Translations under genes and position numbers: made by a program
Part shown: piece after piece, positions 9,176-15,960 of the stretch
Layout of the letters: each line of letters opens with the position of its first letter
How positions within the stretch are numbered: the stretch's first letter is position 1
Source: an uncultured Eubacteriales bacterium
Lineage (GTDB): Bacteria > Bacillota > Clostridia > Christensenellales > CAG-917
Direction of reading: 5' to 3'
Assembly: GCA_900551145.1 (NCBI GenBank)
Contig: URUQ01000005.1
Coordinates: 1 to 30,292 of the forward strand
DNA: 30,292 nt
Notes under the pieces: model-generated
What the model was told of the DNA's origin: nothing
Database searches by the model: none
Seen by the model: the letters and a program-made list of their open reading frames with translations, nothing else

Positions 9176-9611
9176 ACACAATTTTTACAAAATTCGCTTT
9201 CTATTTACAAATTTGTATTTTTATGCACAAATTATAATTTTTGCATAAGGTTGCACGTGCAATTAAACGCCTTTTTGCACCAAAATTCGCGCCGTTTCAA
9301 CACCCGAAAATACACAAAAAATCACATATTGCAATCACGTGACAATTACAGCTTTTTATCTCAAAAACACGGTTTTTATCTCATAAACGACGCAATAAAA
9401 CTCCATTTTGGTCAAAAATCACGCTTATGCGTTTTCCAAAATCTGTTGTTTTTTCACCCCATTTTTGCGAAGTTCGACATTGCAAGTTTATGCGGTTTTG
9501 CGTTTGTTCCGACTGCCATTTTTATACATTTTGTTTTTAACGTTCATTAAAGGATTTTTAATAAAAGTAAACTCTTTTCGTGTGTTGTGTGGCATAAAAT
9601 CAATCGATTAT
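9176..9611. other. AT-rich intergenic region without recognisable genes
   Basis: The 756-bp gap between the histidine kinase and the opp operon is AT rich. Between the opp promoter and the terminator near 9612 I see no gene, RNA or repeat that I can support. It probably holds upstream promoter elements only. Confidence 0.5.
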
Positions 9612-9645
9612 ATAAAAAACGACCGCGCACTTTGTGCGCCGTCGT
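9612..9645 (-). terminator. Intrinsic terminator after the histidine kinase operon
   Basis: A 12-bp stem with one mismatch (ACGACcGCGCAC at 9619-9630 against GTGCGcCGTCGT at 9634-9645), 3-base loop, is followed on the minus strand by six T. It lies about 175 bases after the histidine kinase stop, the only upstream minus-strand unit it could end. Confidence 0.85.
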
Positions 9646-9661
9646 CCTTATTTTTACAATT

Positions 9662-9690
9662 GACGATACGATCTCGTCTCGTCGTTTTTT
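9662..9690 (+). terminator. Possible plus-strand terminator
   Basis: GACGAtACGA (9662-9671) can fold on TCGTcTCGTC (9674-9683), with one mismatch and the innermost pairs open, then GTTTTTT follows on the plus strand. No plus-strand gene precedes it, so it may simply block antisense transcription into the kinase gene. Confidence 0.45.
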
Positions 9691-9820
9691 ACTTTTCTAT
9701 GCCTATATCGGCATCTTTTTCTTTGTTTTATCGTAAAAGCAATATCTCGCTTTTCAATGCAGAAAAGCAATTCTTTTCTCCCGCGTTTTCAACGCAAAAA
9801 CTCAAGCGTTTTACACCTTT

Positions 9821-10900
9821 TCAGTCCGCCAAAAAGGTAGGCTTTCCGTACACGAATATGCTTATATAGTCTATCGGCCACATAAAGACGAACAGTGCTA
9901 TAGACAGTATTCCCGCAACGAGAGTGGTGGTATATCTCGTTTCGCTATACTTGGCAAAGCGGTATATCCAACACCAAAAAACGCCGAACAAAAGCATAAT
10001 TATACCCTTCGCCACAAGTGGCAAATTATTGAATTTTGCCGTGAACGACTTGCGCTCTTCCATACCTTGCTCTATTGGAAGTTTGACGAAGAACTTGCTT
10101 CCTTCCCCCTTTTTACTCTTTACGGATATACTTCCGCCATAGTCGTCCACCACGCACTTGGTCACGTAAAGTCCCACGCCTTGGCTTGCACCGCTCGGAC
10201 GAGAGGTATCCTCTTTAAAGTATTGGTCAAACACGAGCGGGATATTTTCTTTGGCAATGCCTATACCCTCGTCTTTCACGCAAAAGCACAAAAATCCTCC
10301 GTTGCGCTTAAAGGTCACTTTAATAGTCGTATTCTCGTTTGAATATTTGACGGCGTTTGAAATAAGGTTTTGCACCACGCTTTCTATTTTTGTTTTATCC
10401 GCACGGATATTGACGCGGGGAATTTTGCCCGCTTTGAGTTTTATATTCTTCGTGGCAACAAGTGCTTGTTGCTTGTCGAGGATATTGCCGAACAGCACCC
10501 TTGCGTCGTAAAGCACTCTATGCTCTTCACCGTCGCTTTTTGCGTTTCTCGCAGCTTCCACCATACCAACGACCATCTCGTTCATTTGCTCTGCTTTTTG
10601 AGCAATCAACGCGGGATAGTCTTTGTCGTCGAGTCCGTCCGACAAGCACTCGGCGTATCCCGAGATTATCGCAAGAGGAGTCTTCATATCGTGTGCAACG
10701 GAGGATATGGACACGCTCGTTCTCTTCTCCGTTTGTGCTTGCTCGTCCTTGATTTTGAGCATAGAAAGTCGCAGTGTTTCCAGTCTCACCGCAATTGCGT
10801 GATACTCACCCGCACCGCTCGTATCTACGCGCGTATACAAGTCTCCGTCTTGAAAACGCGCAAGCGTTCTTTCTATTTTTACGATTTCACTTCTTTTCAT
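9821..10900 (-). CDS. Sensor histidine kinase with C-terminal membrane helices
   Basis: This is the kinase of a two-component system with the response regulator 60 bases upstream in the same operon. Its 359 residues comprise a partial HAMP-like segment (about 5-47), the HisKA domain with phospho-acceptor H70 (SSVAHDMKTPLAII), and HATPase with N-box N182 (NLISNAVKYS), DEGIGI at 210-215 and GVGLYV at 241-246. There is no N-terminal membrane helix. Two strong hydrophobic segments follow the ATPase (about 296-315 and 326-350). This is the reverse of the usual order. A stop codon lies two codons before the ATG, so no upstream extension is possible in this frame. No Shine-Dalgarno is apparent. The signal sensed is unknown. 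Confidence 0.9.
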   Translation of the reverse strand: MKRSEIVKIERTLARFQDGDLYTRVDTSGAGEYHAIAVRLETLRLSMLKIKDEQAQTEKRTSVSISSVAHDMKTPLAIISGYAECLSDGLDDKDYPALIAQKAEQMNEMVVGMVEAARNAKSDGEEHRVLYDARVLFGNILDKQQALVATKNIKLKAGKIPRVNIRADKTKIESVVQNLISNAVKYSNENTTIKVTFKRNGGFLCFCVKDEGIGIAKENIPLVFDQYFKEDTSRPSGASQGVGLYVTKCVVDDYGGSISVKSKKGEGSKFFVKLPIEQGMEERKSFTAKFNNLPLVAKGIIMLLFGVFWCWIYRFAKYSETRYTTTLVAGILSIALFVFMWPIDYISIFVYGKPTFLAD

Positions 10901-10960
10901 AACTCAAAGTTTATCTATCGATTTTGCGCACGTAAAAGCTTATTTTTTGCAATTTTCTCT

Positions 10961-11635
10961 TTAATCTTGCCACTTATAACCCAGTCCCCACACGGTGACT
11001 ACATTGTTGATACCCACCTTCGAGAGCTTGTCGCGAAGCCTTGCAATCGTCACCGCAACGGTGTTTTCGTCTATATATTCGTCAACACCCCACACGTCGT
11101 CGATAATCTTTTGTTTGGGCATAATTTGGTTCTCATGATAGGTAAGATAGTCGAGAATTTTGAACTCTTTGGACGTGAGCGCAAGTGGCTCTTCGCCTAC
11201 GCGAGCCTCGTATCTCGACGGTGAGATAAGCAATTCACCGTATCGTCTGTCACCCGTAGGCACGACGTTGAACTCGTAATACCTACGTAGTTGCGCGCCA
11301 ACTCTCATCACCATTTCTTTGAAAGAAAACGGCTTGGTAATATAATCGTCCGCACCGAGGTCGAACATACGCTCTTTATCCTCTTCCGTCACCTTTGCCG
11401 ACACAACGATGATTGGGATATTGGTAGTTTTGCGCAACGTTTCGCAAACGGTGAAGCCGTCGAATTTGGGCATCATAATATCCAAGAGCACTAGGTCAGG
11501 CTTAACGTCCTTGACCTTTTGCAAAGTTTCCGCGCCGTCGCAGGCTTGGTACACGGCGTGACCCGCTCTTTGAAGATAACTCTTCATCATATCGGAAATT
11601 TCGCTATTATCCTCGGCAATAAGTATCTTTCTCAT
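10961..11635 (-). CDS. OmpR/PhoB-family response regulator
   Basis: This is a DNA-binding response regulator, 224 residues, a normal length. The receiver domain (1-115) has the acidic pair E8/D9, phospho-acceptor D52 (LVLLDIMMPKFDG), S79 and K101 (ITKPF). The C-terminal winged helix (about 128-222) is the Trans_reg_C type (LTSKEFKILDYL, TVAVTIARLRDKL, VWGLGYKW). It is phosphorylated presumably by the kinase just downstream. It begins 24 bases after the EFR1 gene, with AAAGG / AAGAG upstream of the ATG. Its targets are not visible; the epimerase/EFR1 genes of the same operon are the first candidates. Confidence 0.95.
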   Translation of the reverse strand: MRKILIAEDNSEISDMMKSYLQRAGHAVYQACDGAETLQKVKDVKPDLVLLDIMMPKFDGFTVCETLRKTTNIPIIVVSAKVTEEDKERMFDLGADDYITKPFSFKEMVMRVGAQLRRYYEFNVVPTGDRRYGELLISPSRYEARVGEEPLALTSKEFKILDYLTYHENQIMPKQKIIDDVWGVDEYIDENTVAVTIARLRDKLSKVGINNVVTVWGLGYKWQD

Positions 11636-11659
11636 ATTCTCTTACCTTTATCTTTTTTA

Positions 11660-12580
11660 TTATTGTACAACACAATCCGCATTATTTTCAAGATTTTTTG
11701 TCATCTGCGTTTCATTTTGCTCGATTTTCTTCTTTGCGTTTGCAAAGTATCTTGCGTACGCCTTTTTGCAATACCAAGCGTGTTTGTCCTTTTGTGGCGT
11801 TTGCGGGGTCTTAAATGAGTATTTGCCGTTGACGCGCCACCCGTTGAGAATACCTATATTAAAGGCGTCCGTCGGGCAGTTGAAGGAACATCTCGCACAC
11901 ATAAGACAGTCACCGCCAAAGGAGAATTTGCCGTTTTCGTCGATTTTTATGTTACCAACGGGGCAATTCTTTGCGCACGCACCGCATTTTATGCACTTTT
12001 CGCCATCCACCTTGAAATGTTTTCCGTTCATCTTCATTGCTGGCTGTTCTATGCGCACTATCCACGCCCAAAGCGCGCCGAAAGGCACTTTGGAGAGTTT
12101 GTGCACCTTGCCCTCAAGCACTTCTCTTGCCTCGATAGGCGCAAGATTTTGAAGAGTGTCGAGCATCTTTACGCTCATCTCGTCCGTATGGCGGAAAATC
12201 ATATTGTAAGGCATCACGTAGTGATATTCGCTCTTTGGGATATATCCTTTCTTTTTGAGAATGCTATTCATTTTGATTGAGGACACATTGTTGATTTTGA
12301 GAGGCTCACCCGATGTTTTTAGCACAAAATACTCTTTCCCGCTTGCCTTAGGCAACGCCTTTGCCAATTCGAGCATAAGTGACGGTGCGTTAAATCCGTG
12401 TATGGGATAGGCAAAACCCACGTAGTCGAATTCGCCGGGATTAGGCAAATCGTCAAAGCCTTTTTTGAGCGGAAAAACCGTAGTTTCAACCCCGTTTTTC
12501 TCAAATTCTTGCTTATATATATCGCACGCTCTTTTGGTGTTTCCCGTGCCCGAAAACGTATAAATTATCGCTTTTTTCAT
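11660..12580 (-). CDS. EFR1-type flavodoxin / 2[4Fe-4S] ferredoxin fusion
   Basis: This is a cytoplasmic electron-transfer protein of 306 residues. The N-terminal flavodoxin-like domain has the FMN phosphate loop TFSGTGNT (8-15) and YPIHGFNAP (59-67). The C-terminal bacterial ferredoxin domain has two CxxCxxCxxxCP clusters: C196, C199, C202, C206 and C225, C228, C231, C235. This matches the EFR1 family (flavodoxin plus ferredoxin) common in clostridia; the redox partners are unknown. The gene follows the epimerase by 2 bases and has GAGGGA before its ATG, so the two are co-expressed and may act in one pathway. The last 30 residues are charged and poorly conserved in appearance. Confidence 0.9.
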   Translation of the reverse strand: MKKAIIYTFSGTGNTKRACDIYKQEFEKNGVETTVFPLKKGFDDLPNPGEFDYVGFAYPIHGFNAPSLMLELAKALPKASGKEYFVLKTSGEPLKINNVSSIKMNSILKKKGYIPKSEYHYVMPYNMIFRHTDEMSVKMLDTLQNLAPIEAREVLEGKVHKLSKVPFGALWAWIVRIEQPAMKMNGKHFKVDGEKCIKCGACAKNCPVGNIKIDENGKFSFGGDCLMCARCSFNCPTDAFNIGILNGWRVNGKYSFKTPQTPQKDKHAWYCKKAYARYFANAKKKIEQNETQMTKNLENNADCVVQ

Positions 12581-12582
12581 AG

Positions 12583-14157
12583 TTATCCCTCAAAATGCGT
12601 ATAGCACGCGTTGTGTTTGTCGTCGTAAAAATAAGTGCAGTTCTCACCTTTTGCGTGAGTGTCGTACCACACTTGCGCGTAGAACGGCATAAACTTTGAC
12701 AGTCTGTCGTAGTCCCAAGGGCTCGGTTGACAGCACTCCGGACACCAATGCCCCGCTTTAAGTATGCAATACGGCGACGCCCAAAACTTGTGTCCGTCGT
12801 GGCACTCCCATTGTAGTTTGGTGTACAAATCACCTTTCGTCATGCTTTGCGAGAGGCACTTTCCGCCCCTAAACTCCGCCGCCGAGCGCATGTCTTCTAT
12901 ATCGAGTTCGCTATCGGGCTTGCTTTCGTCGTAACCGTGGTCGAGGATATATCCGTGTTCTTTGAGCTTGTTTATATCCCTCATATCGTCGTAATCTATG
13001 CTTCCGTCGGCAAGTTGTCCGTGCGCAAGGACGGGGAAATGCTCCCAATCCGTCGGCATACAGCTTATATTGTCTTTGCTTCCGAAAAACGCGCGAATTC
13101 TGCCGTTTTGATTGGTTTTCACCCAATATCTCGGAGCGTTATCGTCTTTGAGAAGCCTCTCTATCGCAAGTTTAGACACGAGTTTTGCGGGCACGAGTTT
13201 CCCGAGGCGGTAGTATTCGTGCTTAGACAGAATCTCTTGCCAATAGTCCTTTACGTCCTCGTGTTGGAAGTCGAAATAATCGTTGAGGATATGACTGTCT
13301 TGAAACCACATACAATGAAAGTTGCGCAAGGAGTTCCAACTCGGTTTCATATACTTTTGCGCAGAACCGCCGATAATCTTAAATCCCTCGTCAAAAGTGT
13401 CATAACCCGTCACTCTGTTGCACGCGCCTCCGCCTATGTTGTAGCACCTTTTCCAAAACGCGCTTTCAAGTTCGCCTTTTGCGTCCTTTTCCACGAGCCT
13501 ACGCATCAAAAGTCCGCTATCGCGCGCCGTAACCCACTCGATAGGAGCATTGAAGCACGTATGGAACATCAGTCCGTCTTTCATATTATTTGACAGCATC
13601 TTTGAGTGGAGCATACCCGTTTGGCGCAACACCGCCCAATTTTGCACGTCGCTGTCTATGACATAGCGTTCACCTTTGATTTTGCTTGCGGAATACTCGT
13701 CGTACGTGCTGGATATGAGCGGATCACCCACTCTTCCCCACGGGTGCTTGTAGTTGCGATTGCCATATATGGCAACGGTGGAAATATGCACGAGTTTTGG
13801 TTGATTGTCCTTTATCTCACTCACCGCGTCCACGATGTTCATTGCGCCGAGGCGGTTGCATCTGTCCGTAAGTACGGGATAATGGTCTGCCATGGGCGGA
13901 ATAACCGCCGCGAGATTGAGAACGTAATCACTGCCTTGAGCGAGCGTTCTGCAATCTTCGATATTTGCGATATCACCGAATATTGCCTCAAATTTCGCAC
14001 CGTATTTGCGCTTCCACTCTCTTGCGAGCCTCTTTTCTCTCCTTTCGCTTATAAGCAACGCCTTGATTTTTCCGACGACGTCGCTTTCAAACAATTGTTC
14101 GAGCGTTTCGCGCCCCATATTTCCGCTTGCACCCGTAAGTGCGATAACCTTTTGCAT
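12583..14157 (-). CDS. NAD-dependent epimerase/dehydratase with C-terminal zinc-ribbon-like tail
   Basis: This is an extended short-chain dehydrogenase of 524 residues. The N-terminus has the nucleotide motif TGASGNMG (8-15); the catalytic pair is Y155 and K159 (YSASK), with STVAIYG before it. The SDR fold should end near residue 310. About 200 further residues follow, unlike standard epimerases. In them a likely metal site is visible: C452-x3-H456 (CHDGH) and C472-x2-C475 (CPEC), with W/F residues around it. This resembles treble-clef zinc domains of the GHxW...CPxC type. AAGGAGG precedes the ATG. It heads the operon with the EFR1 protein and the two-component system. Substrate unknown; a sugar-nucleotide or related ketone is typical for the family. 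Confidence 0.85.
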   Translation of the reverse strand: MQKVIALTGASGNMGRETLEQLFESDVVGKIKALLISERREKRLAREWKRKYGAKFEAIFGDIANIEDCRTLAQGSDYVLNLAAVIPPMADHYPVLTDRCNRLGAMNIVDAVSEIKDNQPKLVHISTVAIYGNRNYKHPWGRVGDPLISSTYDEYSASKIKGERYVIDSDVQNWAVLRQTGMLHSKMLSNNMKDGLMFHTCFNAPIEWVTARDSGLLMRRLVEKDAKGELESAFWKRCYNIGGGACNRVTGYDTFDEGFKIIGGSAQKYMKPSWNSLRNFHCMWFQDSHILNDYFDFQHEDVKDYWQEILSKHEYYRLGKLVPAKLVSKLAIERLLKDDNAPRYWVKTNQNGRIRAFFGSKDNISCMPTDWEHFPVLAHGQLADGSIDYDDMRDINKLKEHGYILDHGYDESKPDSELDIEDMRSAAEFRGGKCLSQSMTKGDLYTKLQWECHDGHKFWASPYCILKAGHWCPECCQPSPWDYDRLSKFMPFYAQVWYDTHAKGENCTYFYDDKHNACYTHFEG

Positions 14158-14183
14158 AATTGCCTCCTTCGTTTTACGGCTAT

Positions 14184-14191
14184 ATTATCGC
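14184..14191 (-). promoter_or_regulatory. Possible extended -10 promoter of the epimerase operon
   Basis: The minus strand reads TGC-GATAAT (14192-14184) about 27 bases before the epimerase ATG, an extended -10 form. No good -35 lies 16-18 bases upstream; the nearest TTGTCA is too far (23 bases). Treat it as a candidate only. Confidence 0.4.
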
Positions 14192-14338
14192 ACCCCCAAA
14201 CAGCAAAAATCTTGACAAAAACTTTACAATTTTCCGCGGTTTTTCGCTATATTTCGCATTTTGTAAGAATTGTGTAAGAATTATAAACAAAAAGAATATG
14301 CGCGCTTTGAATACGAAAACGAAAAACCACCGCGCCTC

Positions 14339-14412
14339 TGCACGGACACAAAACAAATCGCACTTTTGCACGGACATGAAAGAGCAAATCACGCTACTGC
14401 ACGGATATGAAA
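14339..14412. repeat. Three imperfect ~30-bp direct repeats (TGCACGGA)
   Basis: TGCACGGACA, TGCACGGACATGAAA and TGCACGGATATGAAA start at 14339, 14367 and 14398, spacings 28 and 31. Parts of the following bases also match (AAATCGCAC / AAATCACGC). The third copy runs into the terminator at 14410. There is no cas-like context, and the units are too few and too divergent for a CRISPR. Confidence 0.6.
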
Positions 14413-14432
14413 AAGCGCGACCGAAGTCGCGT
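14410..14432 (-). terminator. UUCG-tetraloop intrinsic terminator
   Basis: On the minus strand the stem CGCGAC / GTCGCG (14431-14426 with 14421-14416) closes a TTCG loop, the C(UUCG)G superstable tetraloop, followed by C and five T (14414-14410). It lies 440 bases downstream of rpsI, which already has its own terminator, so it may end a transcript arising within the repeat block. Confidence 0.8.
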
Positions 14433-14463
14433 CGAGATTATTATAGAAAAAACAAAGAGACGA

Positions 14464-14803
14464 TTTGCCAAAGAGCAAACGGCAAAAGTCAAGGAATACG
14501 AGGACGGCGCACGGAGCGTACCTATTCTTGCGTAGCAAACGCTAACCAAACACAGAGCAAGGCGCACGAGTCGCGAAAGCCGAGCACGCGTAGCGGAGTG
14601 TACACGGACGTACACGAGCAACACAAAGAGAACAAGAGATGCTTTGCCAAAGAACAAACGGCAAAAGTCAAGGAAGACGAGGACGGCGCATGGAGCGTAC
14701 CTATTCTTGCGTAGCAAACGCTGACCAAACACGGAGCAAGGCGCACGAGTCGCGAAAGCCGAGCACGCGTAGCGGAGTGTACACGGACGTACACGAGCAA
14801 CAC
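14464..14803. repeat. Tandem repeat: two 161-bp copies, period 179 bp
   Basis: Copies at 14464-14624 and 14643-14803 differ at about five positions (about 97% identical by eye), separated by an 18-base spacer. Each begins with a small hairpin TTTGCC...GGCAAA and ends with GTGTAC/GTACAC dyads before GAGCAACAC. The period is not a multiple of three, and both copies are open in different frames, so the repeat is not protein coding. A partial third boundary (AAACAAAGAGACGA) precedes copy 1. The family is unknown to me. Confidence 0.9.
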
Positions 14804-14821
14804 GCACGGAGATTGACGCAG

Positions 14822-14850
14822 AAAAAAAGCACAACCAAAGTTGTGCTTTT
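14822..14850 (-). terminator. Intrinsic terminator of rplM-rpsI
   Basis: An 11-bp perfect stem AAAAGCACAAC / GTTGTGCTTTT (14825-14835 and 14840-14850) with a 4-base loop is followed on the minus strand by T-rich sequence (A-run at 14822-14828 on plus). It lies 25 bases after the rpsI stop. Confidence 0.92.
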
Positions 14851-14874
14851 GTTTCGTTGCTTGAATGCGCCCGA

Positions 14875-15288
14875 TTATCTCTTGCTGAATTGGGGAGCTT
14901 TACGTGCCTTGTGCAAACCGTATTTCTTACGCTCTTTTGCTCTCGGGTCACGAGTGAGGTAACCTTCGCTCTTGAGAGTTGCTCTGTATGCTTCGCTGTC
15001 TGCGACGCAGAGCGCTCTTGCAATGCCGTGACGGATTGCGCCGGCTTGTCCGGTGTAACCACCGCCGTAAACGTTGACGTACACGTCAAATTTGTCGGTC
15101 GTGCCGGTTGCAACGAGAGGTTGATTGACGATGAGCTTCAACGTGTCAAGCGGGAAGTACTCGTCGAGAGTGCGCTTGTTGATGATGATTGCGCCTTCGC
15201 CGCCGGGGATAAGACGAACTCTTGCGATAGCGGTCTTTCTTCTACCGGTGCCGAGATATTGAACTTTCTTGGTTTTCTTAGTAGCCAT
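14875..15288 (-). CDS. rpsI: 30S ribosomal protein S9
   Basis: This is a component of the small ribosomal subunit whose C-terminal tail reaches the P-site tRNA. At 137 residues it has the typical landmarks: YLGTGRRKTAIARVRL near the N-terminus, GGGYTGQAGAIRHGIARAL in the middle and the C-terminal RDPRAKERKKYGLHKARK...FSKR, whose terminal SKR is diagnostic. It lies 14 bases after rplM, the near-universal bacterial pairing, with GAGGTGG upstream of the ATG. It is presumably under the same leader control as rplM. Confidence 0.98.
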   Translation of the reverse strand: MATKKTKKVQYLGTGRRKTAIARVRLIPGGEGAIIINKRTLDEYFPLDTLKLIVNQPLVATGTTDKFDVYVNVYGGGYTGQAGAIRHGIARALCVADSEAYRATLKSEGYLTRDPRAKERKKYGLHKARKAPQFSKR

Positions 15289-15302
15289 ATTCCACCTCTC
15301 AA

Positions 15303-15767
15303 TTAGTTGAGTTTGAGCTCAACGGGGCATTGTGCCTGATGATCATGCTCTGCACCTGCGTAAACGCGGAGTTTTTTGAGCATTTTTGCACCGAGCGTGT
15401 TTTTGGGAAGCATACCCTTGACAGCCTTGTACACGACGAATTCAGGTTTTTCCGCCACCAATTTCTTGTATTGGATCTCTTTGAGACCGCCGATGTATCC
15501 GGTGTGATAACGATAGTATTTGTCCACGAGTTTGTTGCCCGTGAGGACGATTTTATCGCAGTTGATTATAATAACATGGTCGCCGCAGTCGACGTTGGGA
15601 GTGTATTGGGGTTTATTTTTGCCTTTCAAGATTGTAGCAACTTGAGATGCAAGACGTCCGAGAACCATATCGGTTGCATCGACGATATACCACTTGCTTT
15701 CCACTTCGCCCGGCTTTGCCATATAAGACTTATTGTTTTTTGCCATTGAAGACAAATCCTTAGCCAT
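15303..15767 (-). CDS. rplM: 50S ribosomal protein L13
   Basis: This is an early-assembly protein of the large ribosomal subunit. It has the family signatures SYMAKPGEVESKWYIVDA, LGRLASQVATILKGKNKP, YTPNVDCGDHVIIIN and the C-terminal LRVYAGAEHDHQAQ. I chose the ATG at 15767 (154 residues) because GGAGG lies 8 bases upstream; an in-frame ATG two codons into that site (15782) and one at 15746 have no site. This leaves about 15 residues more than usual at the N-terminus (MAKDLSSMAKNNK). Upstream are a strong promoter and a structured leader. Confidence 0.97.
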   Translation of the reverse strand: MAKDLSSMAKNNKSYMAKPGEVESKWYIVDATDMVLGRLASQVATILKGKNKPQYTPNVDCGDHVIIINCDKIVLTGNKLVDKYYRYHTGYIGGLKEIQYKKLVAEKPEFVVYKAVKGMLPKNTLGAKMLKKLRVYAGAEHDHQAQCPVELKLN

Positions 15768-15775
15768 AGTGCTAA

Positions 15776-15845
15776 CCTCCATAAATTGTTTTTGCAAGTC
15801 GTATGCCGAACTCGGAGGGGCTAGTTCTTCGCAAGGTCATACTTC
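15776..15845 (-). promoter_or_regulatory. Structured rplM leader with loop complementary to the Shine-Dalgarno
   Basis: In the roughly 90-nt leader (minus strand), GTATG (15842-15838) pairs with CATAC (15805-15801), enclosing GAACT / AGTTC (15827-15823 with 15812-15808), whose 10-base loop is AGCCCCTCCG. The loop's CCTCC (15818-15814) is complementary to the rplM GGAGG (15780-15776), so a loop-to-SD pairing could hide the ribosome site. Firmicutes L13 leaders are known as autogenous regulators; I have not matched this one to the known consensus. Confidence 0.6.
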
Positions 15846-15865
15846 TTCCAAAAATATGCTTGTTA

Positions 15866-15894
15866 ATAATATTAAATTGTGCAATATAAGTCAA
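15866..15894 (-). promoter_or_regulatory. Sigma-A promoter of rplM-rpsI
   Basis: The minus strand has TTGACT (15894-15889), exactly 17 bases, then TATTAT (15871-15866). The predicted start near 15859 leaves about 90 bases of leader. Confidence 0.88.
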
Positions 15895-15960
15895 GCGTTT
15901 TTCCGCAAAATTCAATCTTTTTTGCAAAAAACGAAGATTTTTGCGTTTTTGAGCCGATTT

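Noticed and set aside
9408..9869. Plus-strand open frame of 153 codons in the gap after the histidine kinase
   Set aside because: No Shine-Dalgarno, low-complexity phenylalanine/serine-rich product from AT-rich DNA, crosses both terminators and runs into the antisense of the kinase gene.
14339..14803. CRISPR array
   Set aside because: Unit lengths of 28-31 and 179 bases, few copies, no regular spacers and no cas genes.
14394..15113. Long minus-strand open frame of 239 codons across the repeats
   Set aside because: It overlaps rpsI out of frame, and the 179-base period places the two repeat copies in different frames, so no protein is conserved.
15924..15944. GCAAAAA / TTTTTGC dyad as GH31 terminator
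   Set aside because: On the minus strand no T-run follows the stem, and it is almost all A-T. The polarity fits the plus strand, where there is no gene.
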